Below are positions 16,238-24,831 of a stretch of DNA of 56,107 nucleotides, piece by piece (position 1 is the stretch's first letter; every line of letters begins with the position of its first letter). Origin of the DNA: Hyphomicrobium_A sp964405975. Lineage in GTDB: Bacteria; Pseudomonadota; Alphaproteobacteria; Rhizobiales; Hyphomicrobiaceae. The stretch spans positions 1-56,107 of the forward strand of contig CAYOPW010000007.1 in the NCBI GenBank assembly GCA_964405975.1, given 5' to 3'. Position numbers and translations under genes: made by a program. Below the pieces are notes generated by a model. The model was given only the letters and a program-made list of their open reading frames with translations. It had not been told where the DNA came from and did not search any database.

Positions 16238-16834
16238 ATGCGAACGAACACCACGACGGCCCTCGCCGCGATTTTGGCACTCGCATTGAGTTCGACCGTG
16301 CGCGCCGAAGACGAGCATCGCGAACTTGGCGCCCATGTCCATGGCCACGGTACGCTCAATATCGCGATCGAAGGCAACCAAGTTGCGATGGAACTCGAAG
16401 CCCCCGGAATGGACCTTGTCGGCTTCGAGCACGAAGCAGAGACCCAGGCACAAAAGGCAGCACTCAAGAGTGCGAAAGATAAGCTCGCAGAGCCGCTTGC
16501 CTTGTTTAAATTTCCCGCATCAGCAGGCTGCTCTGTTTCGGAAGTGAAAGTTGCGATTGAGACCGGTGACGAACATCACGAAGGCGATGAGGATCATGCC
16601 GAGCATGCCGATGCCAAACATGATGACGAAGAGAGCACCAGCCACAACGAGTTCCATGTGGCCTACGCACTGGGCTGCACAAAACCGGCCAATTTGACGT
16701 CGATCGCGTTTGACTACTTCGAGTCGTTTGCCGGTGCCGACGAGCTGACGGTCAACGTCATCACGGCCAAGGCCCAGAACACTTATGAGGTCAGCCGTGA
16801 CGAGCGCACACTCGATCTTGGCGGCATGATGTGA
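16238..16834 (+). CDS. zrgA: ZrgA-family (DUF2796) periplasmic zinc-associated protein
   Basis: A 198-residue secreted protein. A signal peptide ends near VRAED; the DUF2796 core follows (ELGAHVHGHGTLNIAIEG and APGMDLVGFEHEAE), then a His/Asp/Glu-rich stretch around residues 108-130 suited to binding metal, and a C-terminal domain with FHVAYALGC. Vibrio ZrgA is part of the zinc-regulated ZrgABCDE uptake system, which includes an ABC ATPase and permease. The same neighbours follow here: the ATPase start overlaps this stop codon. The symbol is by family membership; zinc binding by this protein is an inference. Confidence 0.88.
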   Translation: MRTNTTTALAAILALALSSTVRAEDEHRELGAHVHGHGTLNIAIEGNQVAMELEAPGMDLVGFEHEAETQAQKAALKSAKDKLAEPLALFKFPASAGCSVSEVKVAIETGDEHHEGDEDHAEHADAKHDDEESTSHNEFHVAYALGCTKPANLTSIAFDYFESFAGADELTVNVITAKAQNTYEVSRDERTLDLGGMM

Positions 16835-17592
16835 TGGCGAAACATTCGCCCCAAAACATGGCTGTAGCGACGTCCCTCGGAGGGACATCCGACATCGTCA
16901 GGATGTCGGATGTCCGCTTCCGCTGGCCTGGCCGCCGTTCATTTTCGTTGACAATTGATAGTTTCGTAGTGCCTGCCGGGGAGCGAATTCTTTTGACGGG
17001 GCCGTCGGGCTCCGGAAAGTCAACATTCTTGAGCCTCTTGTGCGGAATCATCACGCCTCAATCGGGTCGCCTTGAGGTTTTGGGCGCCGACACCGCGAAG
17101 CTGTCTAACGCAGCCCGCGATCAATTCCGCGCTGAACACTTCGGCATCATCTTCCAGATGTTCAATCTGCTGCCCTACGGCACAATCACCGACAACGTGC
17201 TGCTCCCCTTAAGTTTTTCTGCAAAACGCCGCAAACGCGCAGGCGAGAATGGGTCAATTGAGGCAGAGGCATTGCGCTTACTGGATAGTCTTGGCCTTGA
17301 GACCGAAGAACTCCACGGCATGTCGACAGCCAGCTTGAGCGTCGGGCAGCAGCAGCGCGTCGCGGGTGCGCGTGCCCTCATCGGACGCCCCGAGATCATC
17401 GTGGCAGACGAACCCACCTCTTCGCTGGACCGTGACCGCCAAGATGCATTCTTAGATCTCCTTTCTGCAGAGGCCGCCGAGGCGGGCGCCGCCGTGATCA
17501 TGGTCAGCCACGATGAGGCGCTGGGCTCCCATTTCGATCACGTGCTGCGCTTAGAGGATGTTGCGGTCACCGCGAGGAGGGCTGCGGCATGA
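16831..17592 (+). CDS. ABC transporter ATP-binding protein (LolD/MacB type) of the Zrg-like operon
   Basis: Cytoplasmic ATPase of an export/release-type ABC system (253 residues). Walker A is GPSGSGKST, the signature is a variant LSVGQQQRV (V in place of the first G), and Walker B is IIVADEPTSSLD with the H-loop MVSHDEA. The N-terminus has about 25 extra residues before the fold. The GTG at 16831 or ATG at 16834 overlaps the end of the zrgA-type gene, and its own stop overlaps the permease ATG (17589). MacB/Lol-type ATPases drive mechanical work rather than classical import, so how it supports zinc handling is open. Confidence 0.92.
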   Translation: MMAKHSPQNMAVATSLGGTSDIVRMSDVRFRWPGRRSFSLTIDSFVVPAGERILLTGPSGSGKSTFLSLLCGIITPQSGRLEVLGADTAKLSNAARDQFRAEHFGIIFQMFNLLPYGTITDNVLLPLSFSAKRRKRAGENGSIEAEALRLLDSLGLETEELHGMSTASLSVGQQQRVAGARALIGRPEIIVADEPTSSLDRDRQDAFLDLLSAEAAEAGAAVIMVSHDEALGSHFDHVLRLEDVAVTARRAAA

Positions 17593-18848
17593 TTGTTCCT
17601 CGCCTTGCTCTGCAATCCTTGCGCAATCGTGCACTGACGGCGTCGCTTACGGTGCTCGCGATCGCGTTTAGCGTGATGCTGCTTTTGGGCGTCGAAAAGG
17701 TTCGTACAGGCGCGCGCCAAAGCTTCGCTGATACGATCTCCGGTACCGATTTGATCGTCGGTGCACGTAGCGGCGGCATTCAGCTGTTGCTCTATTCTGT
17801 CTTTCGTATCGGCAATGCCACCAACAATATCACATGGAAAAGCCTTGAGGACATTGCCAACCAGCCCGAGGTTGCCTGGGTCGTGCCGCTGTCCTTAGGT
17901 GACAGCCATCACGGCTTTCGCGTGCTGGGCACTACGTCGGACTATTTCAAGCATTATAAATATCGTCATGGCCAGCCCATCACCTTTGCGCAAGGCAAAC
18001 CGTCTGATGACCTCTTCGACGCCGTGATCGGCGCCGACGTCGCCAAGGCGCTGGGATACAAAGTTGGAGATTCCATCATTGTCGCCCATGGGACGGGCTC
18101 AATCTCATTTGTAGAGCACAAGGACAAACCCTTCCGCGTCTCCGGAATCCTGGAGAGGACTGGTACGCCCATTGACCGGACCGTTCACGTCAGCCTTGAA
18201 GCCATTGAGGCGATCCACATCGACTGGAAGCAAGGCATCCCCATGCCGGGCCAGAGCGTTTCGGCGGACGAGGTGCGCACCATGTCGCTTAAACCCAAGG
18301 CGGTCACTGCGGCGCTGATCGGCCTCAAGTCGAAGATTGCAACCTTCAAGCTGCAAAGAATGATCAACGAGTATCGCCAAGAACCTCTGTCCGCGATTAT
18401 CCCAGGCTTGACGCTGCAAGAGCTCTGGCAGCTCGTCGGCACGGCGGAAACGGCTCTGTCGGTGGTTTCTGCGATGGTTGTCGCCACGGCGCTGCTTGGC
18501 ATGGTGACGATGATCCTCACCACGCTGAACGAACGCCGGCGCGAGATGGCTATCCTGAGATCTGTCGGCGCGCGTCCAGCGACGGTTCTAGGCCTACTCG
18601 CCACCGAAGCCGGTCTGCTGACGCTAGCCGGGGTCATCCTCGGCGCGATCCTGCTATACGCTGCCTTGGCCGTGCTCCAGCCTTATGTGGACCGGGCCTA
18701 CGGCCTGCATTTGAGTATTAATCCCCCGACGTATCGCGAGTGGATAACCCTGGGCGCCATTGTCTTGGCGGGATTTCTTGCCGGACTGATCCCAGCAGCG
18801 CGTGCTTATCGCCTCTCGTTGGCGGATGGCATGATGGTGCGGACCTGA
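17589..18848 (+). CDS. FtsX-like ABC permease of the Zrg-like operon
   Basis: A 419-residue membrane protein with MacB/FtsX topology: one N-terminal helix (about 14-33), a large extracytoplasmic domain (about 40-285), then three C-terminal helices (about 290-410). The cytoplasmic motif NERRREMAILRSVGA is the hallmark of this permease class. It overlaps the ATPase gene by four bases. DUF3299 follows immediately. With the ZrgA-type protein it forms the recurring cluster seen in zinc-responsive loci. Confidence 0.92.
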   Translation: MIVPRLALQSLRNRALTASLTVLAIAFSVMLLLGVEKVRTGARQSFADTISGTDLIVGARSGGIQLLLYSVFRIGNATNNITWKSLEDIANQPEVAWVVPLSLGDSHHGFRVLGTTSDYFKHYKYRHGQPITFAQGKPSDDLFDAVIGADVAKALGYKVGDSIIVAHGTGSISFVEHKDKPFRVSGILERTGTPIDRTVHVSLEAIEAIHIDWKQGIPMPGQSVSADEVRTMSLKPKAVTAALIGLKSKIATFKLQRMINEYRQEPLSAIIPGLTLQELWQLVGTAETALSVVSAMVVATALLGMVTMILTTLNERRREMAILRSVGARPATVLGLLATEAGLLTLAGVILGAILLYAALAVLQPYVDRAYGLHLSINPPTYREWITLGAIVLAGFLAGLIPAARAYRLSLADGMMVRT

Positions 18849-18863
18849 ATGGAGAGAGAGGCA

Positions 18864-19448
18864 ATGACGAGAATGTCTGCGGCTCGAATTGCGTTTGTGC
18901 TTGTTGTGTCGTTTCTTTTTTCACTCGGTTTGCACGCAGCCGAGAAGCCCTTAGAGCTTAAATGGGCGCAGCTGATGCCCCCGCCGGAGCCTGCGCCACC
19001 CAAGAAGCCCAAGCCGTTTTTCTCAGGCGCTCTGCCGCGTTCTGCTGATGCGACAACGGCTGCAGATGCTACTCCGCTCCCACCGATTAAGGAGGGCACC
19101 TGGATGTCGATGAAGCGGCGTCAACCCGGCGGCGACCGGTCCCCGCGCGTTGTCGAAGAGCTCAACGGCAAGCGCGTCAGCATAGGTGGTTATATGGTTC
19201 CGCTCGACTTTGATGCGACGATCGTCAAGGAGTTCTTGCTGGTGCCCTTTGTTGGCGCGTGCGTTCACGTTCCCCCGCCGCCCGTCAACCAGATCGTCTA
19301 CGTCAAGACGGACAAGGGTCTGGAAATCGATCAGTTGTTCGACCCCGTCACTGTGGTCGGAACGATGAAGACGGAGACGGCGTTCACCGGCCTCGCCGAT
19401 GCGGGCTATAGCATTGATGCAGAAAGCGTTGAGTTGCGCACGGAGTGA
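18864..19448 (+). CDS. DUF3299 secreted protein
   Basis: A 194-residue exported protein of unknown biochemistry. A signal peptide ends near LHAAEK and a proline-rich stretch follows. The DUF3299 core contains RVSIGGYMVPLDF, VKEFLLVPFVGACVHVPPPP and VNQIVYV, with one cysteine and one histidine that could bind a metal. I chose the ATG at 18864 because GGAGAGAGG lies just upstream; an ATG at 18849 is possible. Last gene of the Zrg-like operon and typical of it. It converges with the osmolyte permease gene, 12 bases away. Confidence 0.88.
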   Translation: MTRMSAARIAFVLVVSFLFSLGLHAAEKPLELKWAQLMPPPEPAPPKKPKPFFSGALPRSADATTAADATPLPPIKEGTWMSMKRRQPGGDRSPRVVEELNGKRVSIGGYMVPLDFDATIVKEFLLVPFVGACVHVPPPPVNQIVYVKTDKGLEIDQLFDPVTVVGTMKTETAFTGLADAGYSIDAESVELRTE

Positions 19449-19460
19449 TAGGAGCAGCCG

Positions 19461-21074
19461 TCACTCCACCGTCTCATTCGCCGCCAAGAGATTCTTTGAA
19501 AGCAGAAAATCGCGCGCAACCGCGAGCGGGCTTTTCTTCTCGCCATCCACTTGCCAGTTGAGCACCCGCATCGTCTGGTCATCCAGCAGGTCTGAAAGTG
19601 GAGCGAGTATCGCTGGTAGTTCAGGGTACTCCTTTAAGATTGCTTCGCGCACCACAGGCGCTGCATTGTAAGGGGGGAAGGCGTGTCGGTCGTCTTCCAG
19701 TAGAATCAGTTTGTAGGCGTCGATCCGCCCGTCCGTCGCGTAGGCAGAGACAACATCTACTTCTCCTTCGGCAACGGCGCGATACATCAACGCGGCATCC
19801 AGATCGAAAACTTGCCCGAAGCTGAGGTCGTAGACCTTGCGCAGGCCCGGATAACCGTCCGGACGCTGGGAGAACTCCGGCGTGAAGCCTGCGCGTAGCC
19901 TGCCGGCGTCTGCCACCAGATCGGAAATAGTCGTCCATCCGCGAGACCGCGCATTCTCACTCGTAACCGCAAGCGCATATGTGTTGTTGATCTTGAAGGG
20001 CTTCAGCCAGATGAGTTGAAGGCGTTTGGCATAAACGTCACGCACATATTCGAGCACACGATCGGGATCTGTGATTGTTTTGGCACCAAGGATCGTCGTA
20101 AGAGCCGTGCCGGTATACTCCACGTAAAGATCGATCTCGCCCACTACGAGCGCATTGTGCACGATCATTGTGCCGCCAAAGCCAAACCGGCGCTCCACTT
20201 TCAGATCGGACTTAGCCTCGATGAGCTGTGCGATCATTTCGCCGAGAATTTCAGACTCGCCGAAGTTCTTCGCGCCGACGCGCAAGGTTTTCAGCTTCCC
20301 ACCTGGAGAAACGCGCGATGTGGCGGTCAAACCGCTTGATGTGGAGACGTACGCAATGGCGCCGAGAATGAGAATCAGCGCCGGAAGCGCCGTAGCGATC
20401 CGAGTGGCCCAGATCGTGGATGCTTCACGCGCCCGGCGCCGAGTTTCGATGCCCCATTGAAAGGCCGCGATGGACCCATCCACCGCAAGCGCGAGAAGAG
20501 CTGATGGAATGGCGCCCAGCAGTATGAGGTCGGTGTTGGTGAGCGCAAGGCCGCGGTTGATGAACTGTCCCAGGCCGCCCGCGCCAATGAACGCGGACAG
20601 CGTTGCAATGCCCACGCCCACGACAGCGGCCGTGCGCACGCCCGCAACAATGACGGGAAGCGCCAGCGGCATATCGACGAGGGAGAGTTGCTGTGCCGGC
20701 GTCATGCCGACACCGCGAGCGGCTTCCGAGATTTGGGGCGCGATGCCGCGCAAGCCCGTCACCGTGTTGCGAACGATCGGCAGGAGTGCATAAAGCGAGA
20801 GCGCGATGATGGCCGGCAGCGCTCCAATGCGCCCTATCATCGTCAGCAACAGTGCCAACATCGCGAGGCTGGGAACGGTCTGTAGGACCCCAACCGTCGC
20901 AAGTAGCGGCCGCTCGGCCCAGTCACGCTTGGCCGCGAATATTCCCAACGGAATGCCGATGACAATGGCGAGCACCGTTGACACACTCGTCAGCATGATG
21001 TGCTCGCCCGTGCGCAGCCACAGCTCGGCCCCGTGCTGCTCGACTACTGCGGCAATGTGATCGAGCAGGTTCAT
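19461..21074 (-). CDS. Quaternary-amine/osmolyte ABC permease fused to its substrate-binding domain
   Basis: A 537-residue fusion. Residues 1-215 are an OpuB/ProW-type permease with about five helices and the coupling motif GVGMTPAQQLSLVDMPLALP. After another helix (about 228-248), residues 265-535 form an OpuAC-type periplasmic binding domain (LRVGAKNFGESEILGEMIAQ, EIDLYVEYTGTALT, VVSAYATDGRIDAY). Such fusions import glycine betaine, choline, carnitine or ergothioneine; which one is not readable here. The start overlaps the end of the ATPase gene by four bases. Confidence 0.93.
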   Translation of the reverse strand: MNLLDHIAAVVEQHGAELWLRTGEHIMLTSVSTVLAIVIGIPLGIFAAKRDWAERPLLATVGVLQTVPSLAMLALLLTMIGRIGALPAIIALSLYALLPIVRNTVTGLRGIAPQISEAARGVGMTPAQQLSLVDMPLALPVIVAGVRTAAVVGVGIATLSAFIGAGGLGQFINRGLALTNTDLILLGAIPSALLALAVDGSIAAFQWGIETRRRAREASTIWATRIATALPALILILGAIAYVSTSSGLTATSRVSPGGKLKTLRVGAKNFGESEILGEMIAQLIEAKSDLKVERRFGFGGTMIVHNALVVGEIDLYVEYTGTALTTILGAKTITDPDRVLEYVRDVYAKRLQLIWLKPFKINNTYALAVTSENARSRGWTTISDLVADAGRLRAGFTPEFSQRPDGYPGLRKVYDLSFGQVFDLDAALMYRAVAEGEVDVVSAYATDGRIDAYKLILLEDDRHAFPPYNAAPVVREAILKEYPELPAILAPLSDLLDDQTMRVLNWQVDGEKKSPLAVARDFLLSKNLLAANETVE

Positions 21075-21829
21075 CGCAGCTCCCGAAAAGCTTCGAGCTG
21101 CTCGATCGGACGCGCCAGTAGCGCGCGCACGAATTCTGTTTCCGGCTGCTCGACAAGCTCGCGCTTGGTGCCGACTTGGTCGAGCCGCCCCTCATCGCAC
21201 ACGCCAATTCTGTCACCTAAGAGAAACGCTTCGACAATGTCGTGGGTGACAAAAACAATCGTCTTGCGAATTTTCTCCTTTAGCCGGAGCACTTCCTTCT
21301 GCAGGCTTTCGCGCGTCAGCACATCGAGCGCGCCAAAGGGCTCGTCCATCAGCAGGTAGTCAGGATCAGTTGCCAGTGCGCGGGCAACCGCGACCCGCTG
21401 CTGCTGGCCGCCGGAAAGCTCCGCGGGAAACCGGTCGACGTAAGCGTCAGGCTCAAGCTCAACGAGTTCGATAAGCTCGCGTGCACGCGCTTCCCGTTGG
21501 TCTGCGGACATTCCTGTCAGGCGCAGTCCGATTGCAACGTTCTGCCCTACCGTCATATGCGGAAAAAGGCCGATGCCTTGGAACACGTAACCCATGTTTC
21601 GGCGCAACGCGATCGGCTCATAATCGCTCAAATCGCGGCCATCGAGCGTGATACGCCCTGATGTTGGTTCGATGAGACGGTTGATCAGTCGAAGAATCGT
21701 CGTTTTGCCCGACCCCGAAGTGCCAACGAGCACGAACGTTTCGCCTTCTTCGATCGTGAGTGAGATATTGCGCAGTGCATAGCTTCGGCCGCCATCAAAT
21801 GATTTGCTCACATTGTTAAGGACGATCAT
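21071..21829 (-). CDS. Quaternary-amine ABC transporter ATP-binding protein (OpuCA/ProV type)
   Basis: A 252-residue ATPase. Walker A GTSGSGKTT, the FPHMTVGQNVAIGL region, signature LSGGQQQRVAVARAL, Walker B LLMDEPFGALD and the H-loop FVTHDIVEA are all present. Unlike many OpuCA proteins it ends without CBS domains, so ionic-strength sensing through CBS is unlikely. It lies 24 bases downstream of the cyclic-nucleotide-binding gene and overlaps the permease fusion, so all three are probably co-transcribed. Confidence 0.94.
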   Translation of the reverse strand: MIVLNNVSKSFDGGRSYALRNISLTIEEGETFVLVGTSGSGKTTILRLINRLIEPTSGRITLDGRDLSDYEPIALRRNMGYVFQGIGLFPHMTVGQNVAIGLRLTGMSADQREARARELIELVELEPDAYVDRFPAELSGGQQQRVAVARALATDPDYLLMDEPFGALDVLTRESLQKEVLRLKEKIRKTIVFVTHDIVEAFLLGDRIGVCDEGRLDQVGTKRELVEQPETEFVRALLARPIEQLEAFRELR

Positions 21830-21853
21830 GTGTGCTCGCTTTGGGGCGTATCG

Positions 21854-22225
21854 CTAGCGGCTTTGGCCAATGCGGCGAATGCGGTCCGTGAGTAGGCGCA
21901 TGATGTGCAACGCAAACCCCGGCTCTTCACGCACAAGTTGGAGAAACATGGCCTTGTCGATCATAGCAGCCTCGGTGGCCTCGCTCGCCAGCGCCGCGGC
22001 ACTGCGCGGACCACCGTCAATGAGGGCCATTTCGCCGAACATGCCGCCTGGCCCGACGCTCTCCAATGCCGAACCAAAAGTAATGACGTCGACCATGCCT
22101 GACTGAACGACATACATGCAGTCCCCGGCATCCTCCTCCAAGAAGACTTTTTCGCCTGCGTCGAAGTGCTGGACCGGCACGCCTCGCCGCGTCAGGCAAC
22201 TGAAATCGAAAGGGGCCTCGGTCAT
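21854..22225 (-). CDS. Stand-alone cyclic-nucleotide-binding domain protein
   Basis: A 123-residue protein made of one Crp/PKA-type cNMP-binding domain and nothing else. The beta-roll (VFLEEDAGDCMYVVQSG) and the phosphate-binding cassette FGEMALIDGGPRSA, with the key Glu and Arg, are intact, so ligand binding is plausible. There is no DNA-binding or enzymatic domain. It sits between an HdeD-like gene (21 bases) and the osmolyte ATPase gene (24 bases), which suggests a regulatory role in that operon; this is inference. Confidence 0.88.
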   Translation of the reverse strand: MTEAPFDFSCLTRRGVPVQHFDAGEKVFLEEDAGDCMYVVQSGMVDVITFGSALESVGPGGMFGEMALIDGGPRSAAALASEATEAAMIDKAMFLQLVREEPGFALHIMRLLTDRIRRIGQSR

Positions 22226-22246
22226 GTTTCTTGTTCGGGCTTGTGT

Positions 22247-22816
22247 CTAATGCGTGGTCGCGCCTGTTCGACGCACATCAAGGCTGAGTAGCACCAGGCT
22301 CACGCCTTGCAACACTAAGGCAACGCCGACGATGGTGCCAAGGGTCCAGCCTGCCGACGTAGGCAGATCGAACAGCAACAGAAACCCGGCGATGATCGAT
22401 ACGACGGCCGAGATGATCAGCCACCGGCGCCCGCCCCAGCCTGCAAAGTTGGCGCCAACCAGCAGCGAAGCGATGCCCTGGGCAATCAGCGCCACCGCGA
22501 CGATCATCGTCAAGGAAAGCAACCCGAGCGTTGGGTAAACGAACATCAGGATACCGGCGATAATGAATACGATGCCGCCCAGCATCTGCCATATGCGCCC
22601 CTCCCAGGCGGTGGTGCGCCACCCGTGGAATAGCTGCAGAACGCCCGCAACGAGGAGCGCGGCCGCAATCCATATCTCCACCGTTAAGGATGCGGTGACG
22701 ACGCCGAGTGGGACGGTAAGGATGAGGCCGCCAAACAGGATCAGCACGACGCCAAGCGCCAGCAACCAACCCCAACTTTGATGCAACGCGCCGCGCAGGC
22801 TCGATATCGGTTCCAT
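22247..22816 (-). CDS. HdeD-family (DUF308) membrane protein
   Basis: A 189-residue protein with six predicted helices in the paired DUF308 pattern (GLILTVPLGVVTASLTVEIWIAAALL, then GGIVFIIAGILMFVYP in the middle, then WLIISAVVSIIAGFLLL). HdeD helps enterobacteria at low pH and high density; a general function is not known. The ATG at 22816 follows AAGGGG; the ORF extends 15 codons further without support. It is probably the first gene of the run leading to the osmolyte ABC transporter. Confidence 0.88.
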   Translation of the reverse strand: MEPISSLRGALHQSWGWLLALGVVLILFGGLILTVPLGVVTASLTVEIWIAAALLVAGVLQLFHGWRTTAWEGRIWQMLGGIVFIIAGILMFVYPTLGLLSLTMIVAVALIAQGIASLLVGANFAGWGGRRWLIISAVVSIIAGFLLLFDLPTSAGWTLGTIVGVALVLQGVSLVLLSLDVRRTGATTH

Positions 22817-22911
22817 TGGTTGGGCCCCTTGCTCTGGTAGACGTTTCCACTTTCCTACCACAAGCGCCGCGCGATTTCTGCGGCCGGCGTGCAGGCATTT
22901 ACAATATCGAG

Positions 22912-24084
22912 CTACGCTCGAGAAAAATAACCCGCGATGAAGCGTTCGTAGATGCGCGTCAAGGTTTCCAGATCGGCCAGTGGAACGCGCTCGTCCACCT
23001 GATGGATCGTGGCGTTGATCAACCCGAATTCAACGACGGGACAGACGTCTTTGATAAACCGCGCATCCGACGTGCCGCCCGTCGTCGTCAGCTTCGGCGT
23101 ATGCCCGGTCACCTCGCGCACCGCTGACACCATCGTGTCGACAAGTGGCCCCGGTTCGGTGACGAAGACGTCGCCGGTGCCAGAGAATGTAAGCGAAAAA
23201 TCCGCCCCCACCTCAGCTGCCGCGGACTCGCAGCATTTGCGGATCAGCGCTTCCAGCTTAGTGCGCGTATGCGTGTCGTTGTAGCGCGCATTGAACTTGA
23301 CGCGCGCTTGCCCTGGAATGACGTTCGTCGCCGTGTTCGGCACCGAGACCACGGTCACCGCGATGTGTGAAGGTTCGAAGTGCTGCGTGCCGGTATCGAG
23401 TTCCAAAGCTGACAACCGGTCGATGATGCGCGCGAGCTTCGGCAGCGGGTTATCAGCGATATGCGGATAGGCGGAGTGGCCCTGCTTGCCGGAGACGACG
23501 AGCTCGCCGTTGAGCGTGCCGCGCCGCCCGATTTTGATTTCGTCGCCGACTTCGTGCCGGCTCGATGGTTCGCCGACGACGCAGGCGTCTAATGTCTCGC
23601 CGCGTTCTTTCAGCCAGTCGATCACCCTCATGGTGCCGTTGATCGAGTCGCCCTCTTCATCGCCGGTGATGAGGAAGGAGATAGAGCCCTTCGGCTCGCC
23701 CCCGGCGGCCTGAAGATGGCGCAGGGCGGCGACCATAAAGCAAGCGACCTCACCCTTCATGTCCACAGCGCCGCGCCCATAAAGTACGCCATCGCGGATT
23801 TCGGCGGCGAACGGAGGCAAAGTCCAAGCGGCATCGTCGCCGGGCGGCACCACGTCCGTATGTCCTGCAAAGCACAAGTTGGGCCCCGCCGTCCCTATGC
23901 GCGCATAGAGGTTTTCCACGGGGTAAGTGCCGGGACTTGAGAACGTCATGCGGTGACAGGTGAAACCGGCCCCCTTGAGTACGTCTTCGACGAGTGTCAG
24001 CGCACCGGCTTCAGCCGGTGTGACGCTCGCGCAGCGGATCAAAGCTTGCGCTAGGGAAATGGGATCGGGCGGGGTGTTTTTCAT
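22912..24084 (-). CDS. dapE: Succinyl-diaminopimelate desuccinylase DapE
   Basis: Di-zinc M20 peptidase-family enzyme that releases LL-diaminopimelate in lysine and peptidoglycan precursor synthesis. The 390-residue protein has the metal-site motifs FAGHTDVVPPGD, GRGAVDMKGEVA and TGDEEGDSINGT, and a C-terminal GGTSDARF motif that separates DapE from ArgE. The start overlaps the stop of the unknown membrane-protein gene by four bases, and dapD lies just before that, so dapD, the unknown gene and dapE probably form one transcript. Confidence 0.96.
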   Translation of the reverse strand: MKNTPPDPISLAQALIRCASVTPAEAGALTLVEDVLKGAGFTCHRMTFSSPGTYPVENLYARIGTAGPNLCFAGHTDVVPPGDDAAWTLPPFAAEIRDGVLYGRGAVDMKGEVACFMVAALRHLQAAGGEPKGSISFLITGDEEGDSINGTMRVIDWLKERGETLDACVVGEPSSRHEVGDEIKIGRRGTLNGELVVSGKQGHSAYPHIADNPLPKLARIIDRLSALELDTGTQHFEPSHIAVTVVSVPNTATNVIPGQARVKFNARYNDTHTRTKLEALIRKCCESAAAEVGADFSLTFSGTGDVFVTEPGPLVDTMVSAVREVTGHTPKLTTTGGTSDARFIKDVCPVVEFGLINATIHQVDERVPLADLETLTRIYERFIAGYFSRA

Positions 24085-24815
24085 TGTGCGTTCTGCTGAC
24101 TTGACAGGGGCGGGTTCGTCCGGGCCATGTTCTGCACGATAGTGATCTTCTGCCAGATCTTACCCGAAAGATTCGCAGTCAGTTGCTCAAGTTCGCTCAC
24201 CACGCTGTCGACCAGGGGGTCCTTTGTGTCTTGCGCATAAAGTGCCGCGGTCTTGGCGCAGAGTGACAGCATCTCGGAGCAATAGTCGAGATAGCGTGTG
24301 AGTTCGAACGGTGTGAGCACACGCTTTGGCGATGAGGGGGTGCCGGTGCTCACGTCGGAGACCTTGCTGGGATCCTTCGTAAGCTGATGCATGTCGATGA
24401 CGTGAACCAGCGTCCGTAGTTCGTGCAAATCAGCAAGTGACCGCTGCCGCCGCCAGCGCCGTTCGAGCGTGGCAAGGAAGAAGACGCCGGCACCCGTCAA
24501 AACCAGGGTATTCACGGCCGCGTCGATACCCTCCAGCACACCGAAAAGGTTTTCCGTGCCGCGCTTTATCTCGATGATGGTTGCAACGTAAGCCAGCAAT
24601 CCGATCCCAAGTATGAGGATCAGCGCGATTCCAACGCGCAATGCCCAGTTGGGTTGCGATACTTCAATTACGCGTTGCTTGCTTCCTCGCGCAACGTCAA
24701 CAAGTTCGCGACAGACGCCTGAGAGCCCGGAGCTAGGAAAACGCTCGCTGATGCGACGTTGAAGCGCCTCAGAAGTCTCGATGATCTTGTTAGGGTCGAG
24801 CGTGCGGTACGGCAT
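24081..24815 (-). CDS. Unknown two-helix membrane protein between dapD and dapE
   Basis: A 244-residue protein I do not recognise. It has a soluble N-terminus (about 1-55), two membrane helices (about 59-80 and 95-115) separated by a short IEIKRGTEN loop, a basic RRWRRQR turn, and a helical C-terminal domain rich in leucine and charged residues with no catalytic motif. The frame is open upstream into dapD, but the ATG at 24815, 16 bases after the dapD stop, is the sensible start. Its end overlaps dapE. Tight placement inside the DAP genes suggests a role linked to envelope or DAP supply; that is only inference. Confidence 0.8.
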   Translation of the reverse strand: MPYRTLDPNKIIETSEALQRRISERFPSSGLSGVCRELVDVARGSKQRVIEVSQPNWALRVGIALILILGIGLLAYVATIIEIKRGTENLFGVLEGIDAAVNTLVLTGAGVFFLATLERRWRRQRSLADLHELRTLVHVIDMHQLTKDPSKVSDVSTGTPSSPKRVLTPFELTRYLDYCSEMLSLCAKTAALYAQDTKDPLVDSVVSELEQLTANLSGKIWQKITIVQNMARTNPPLSSQQNAQ

Positions 24816-24831
24816 GGTCCGCGCTCCACTC

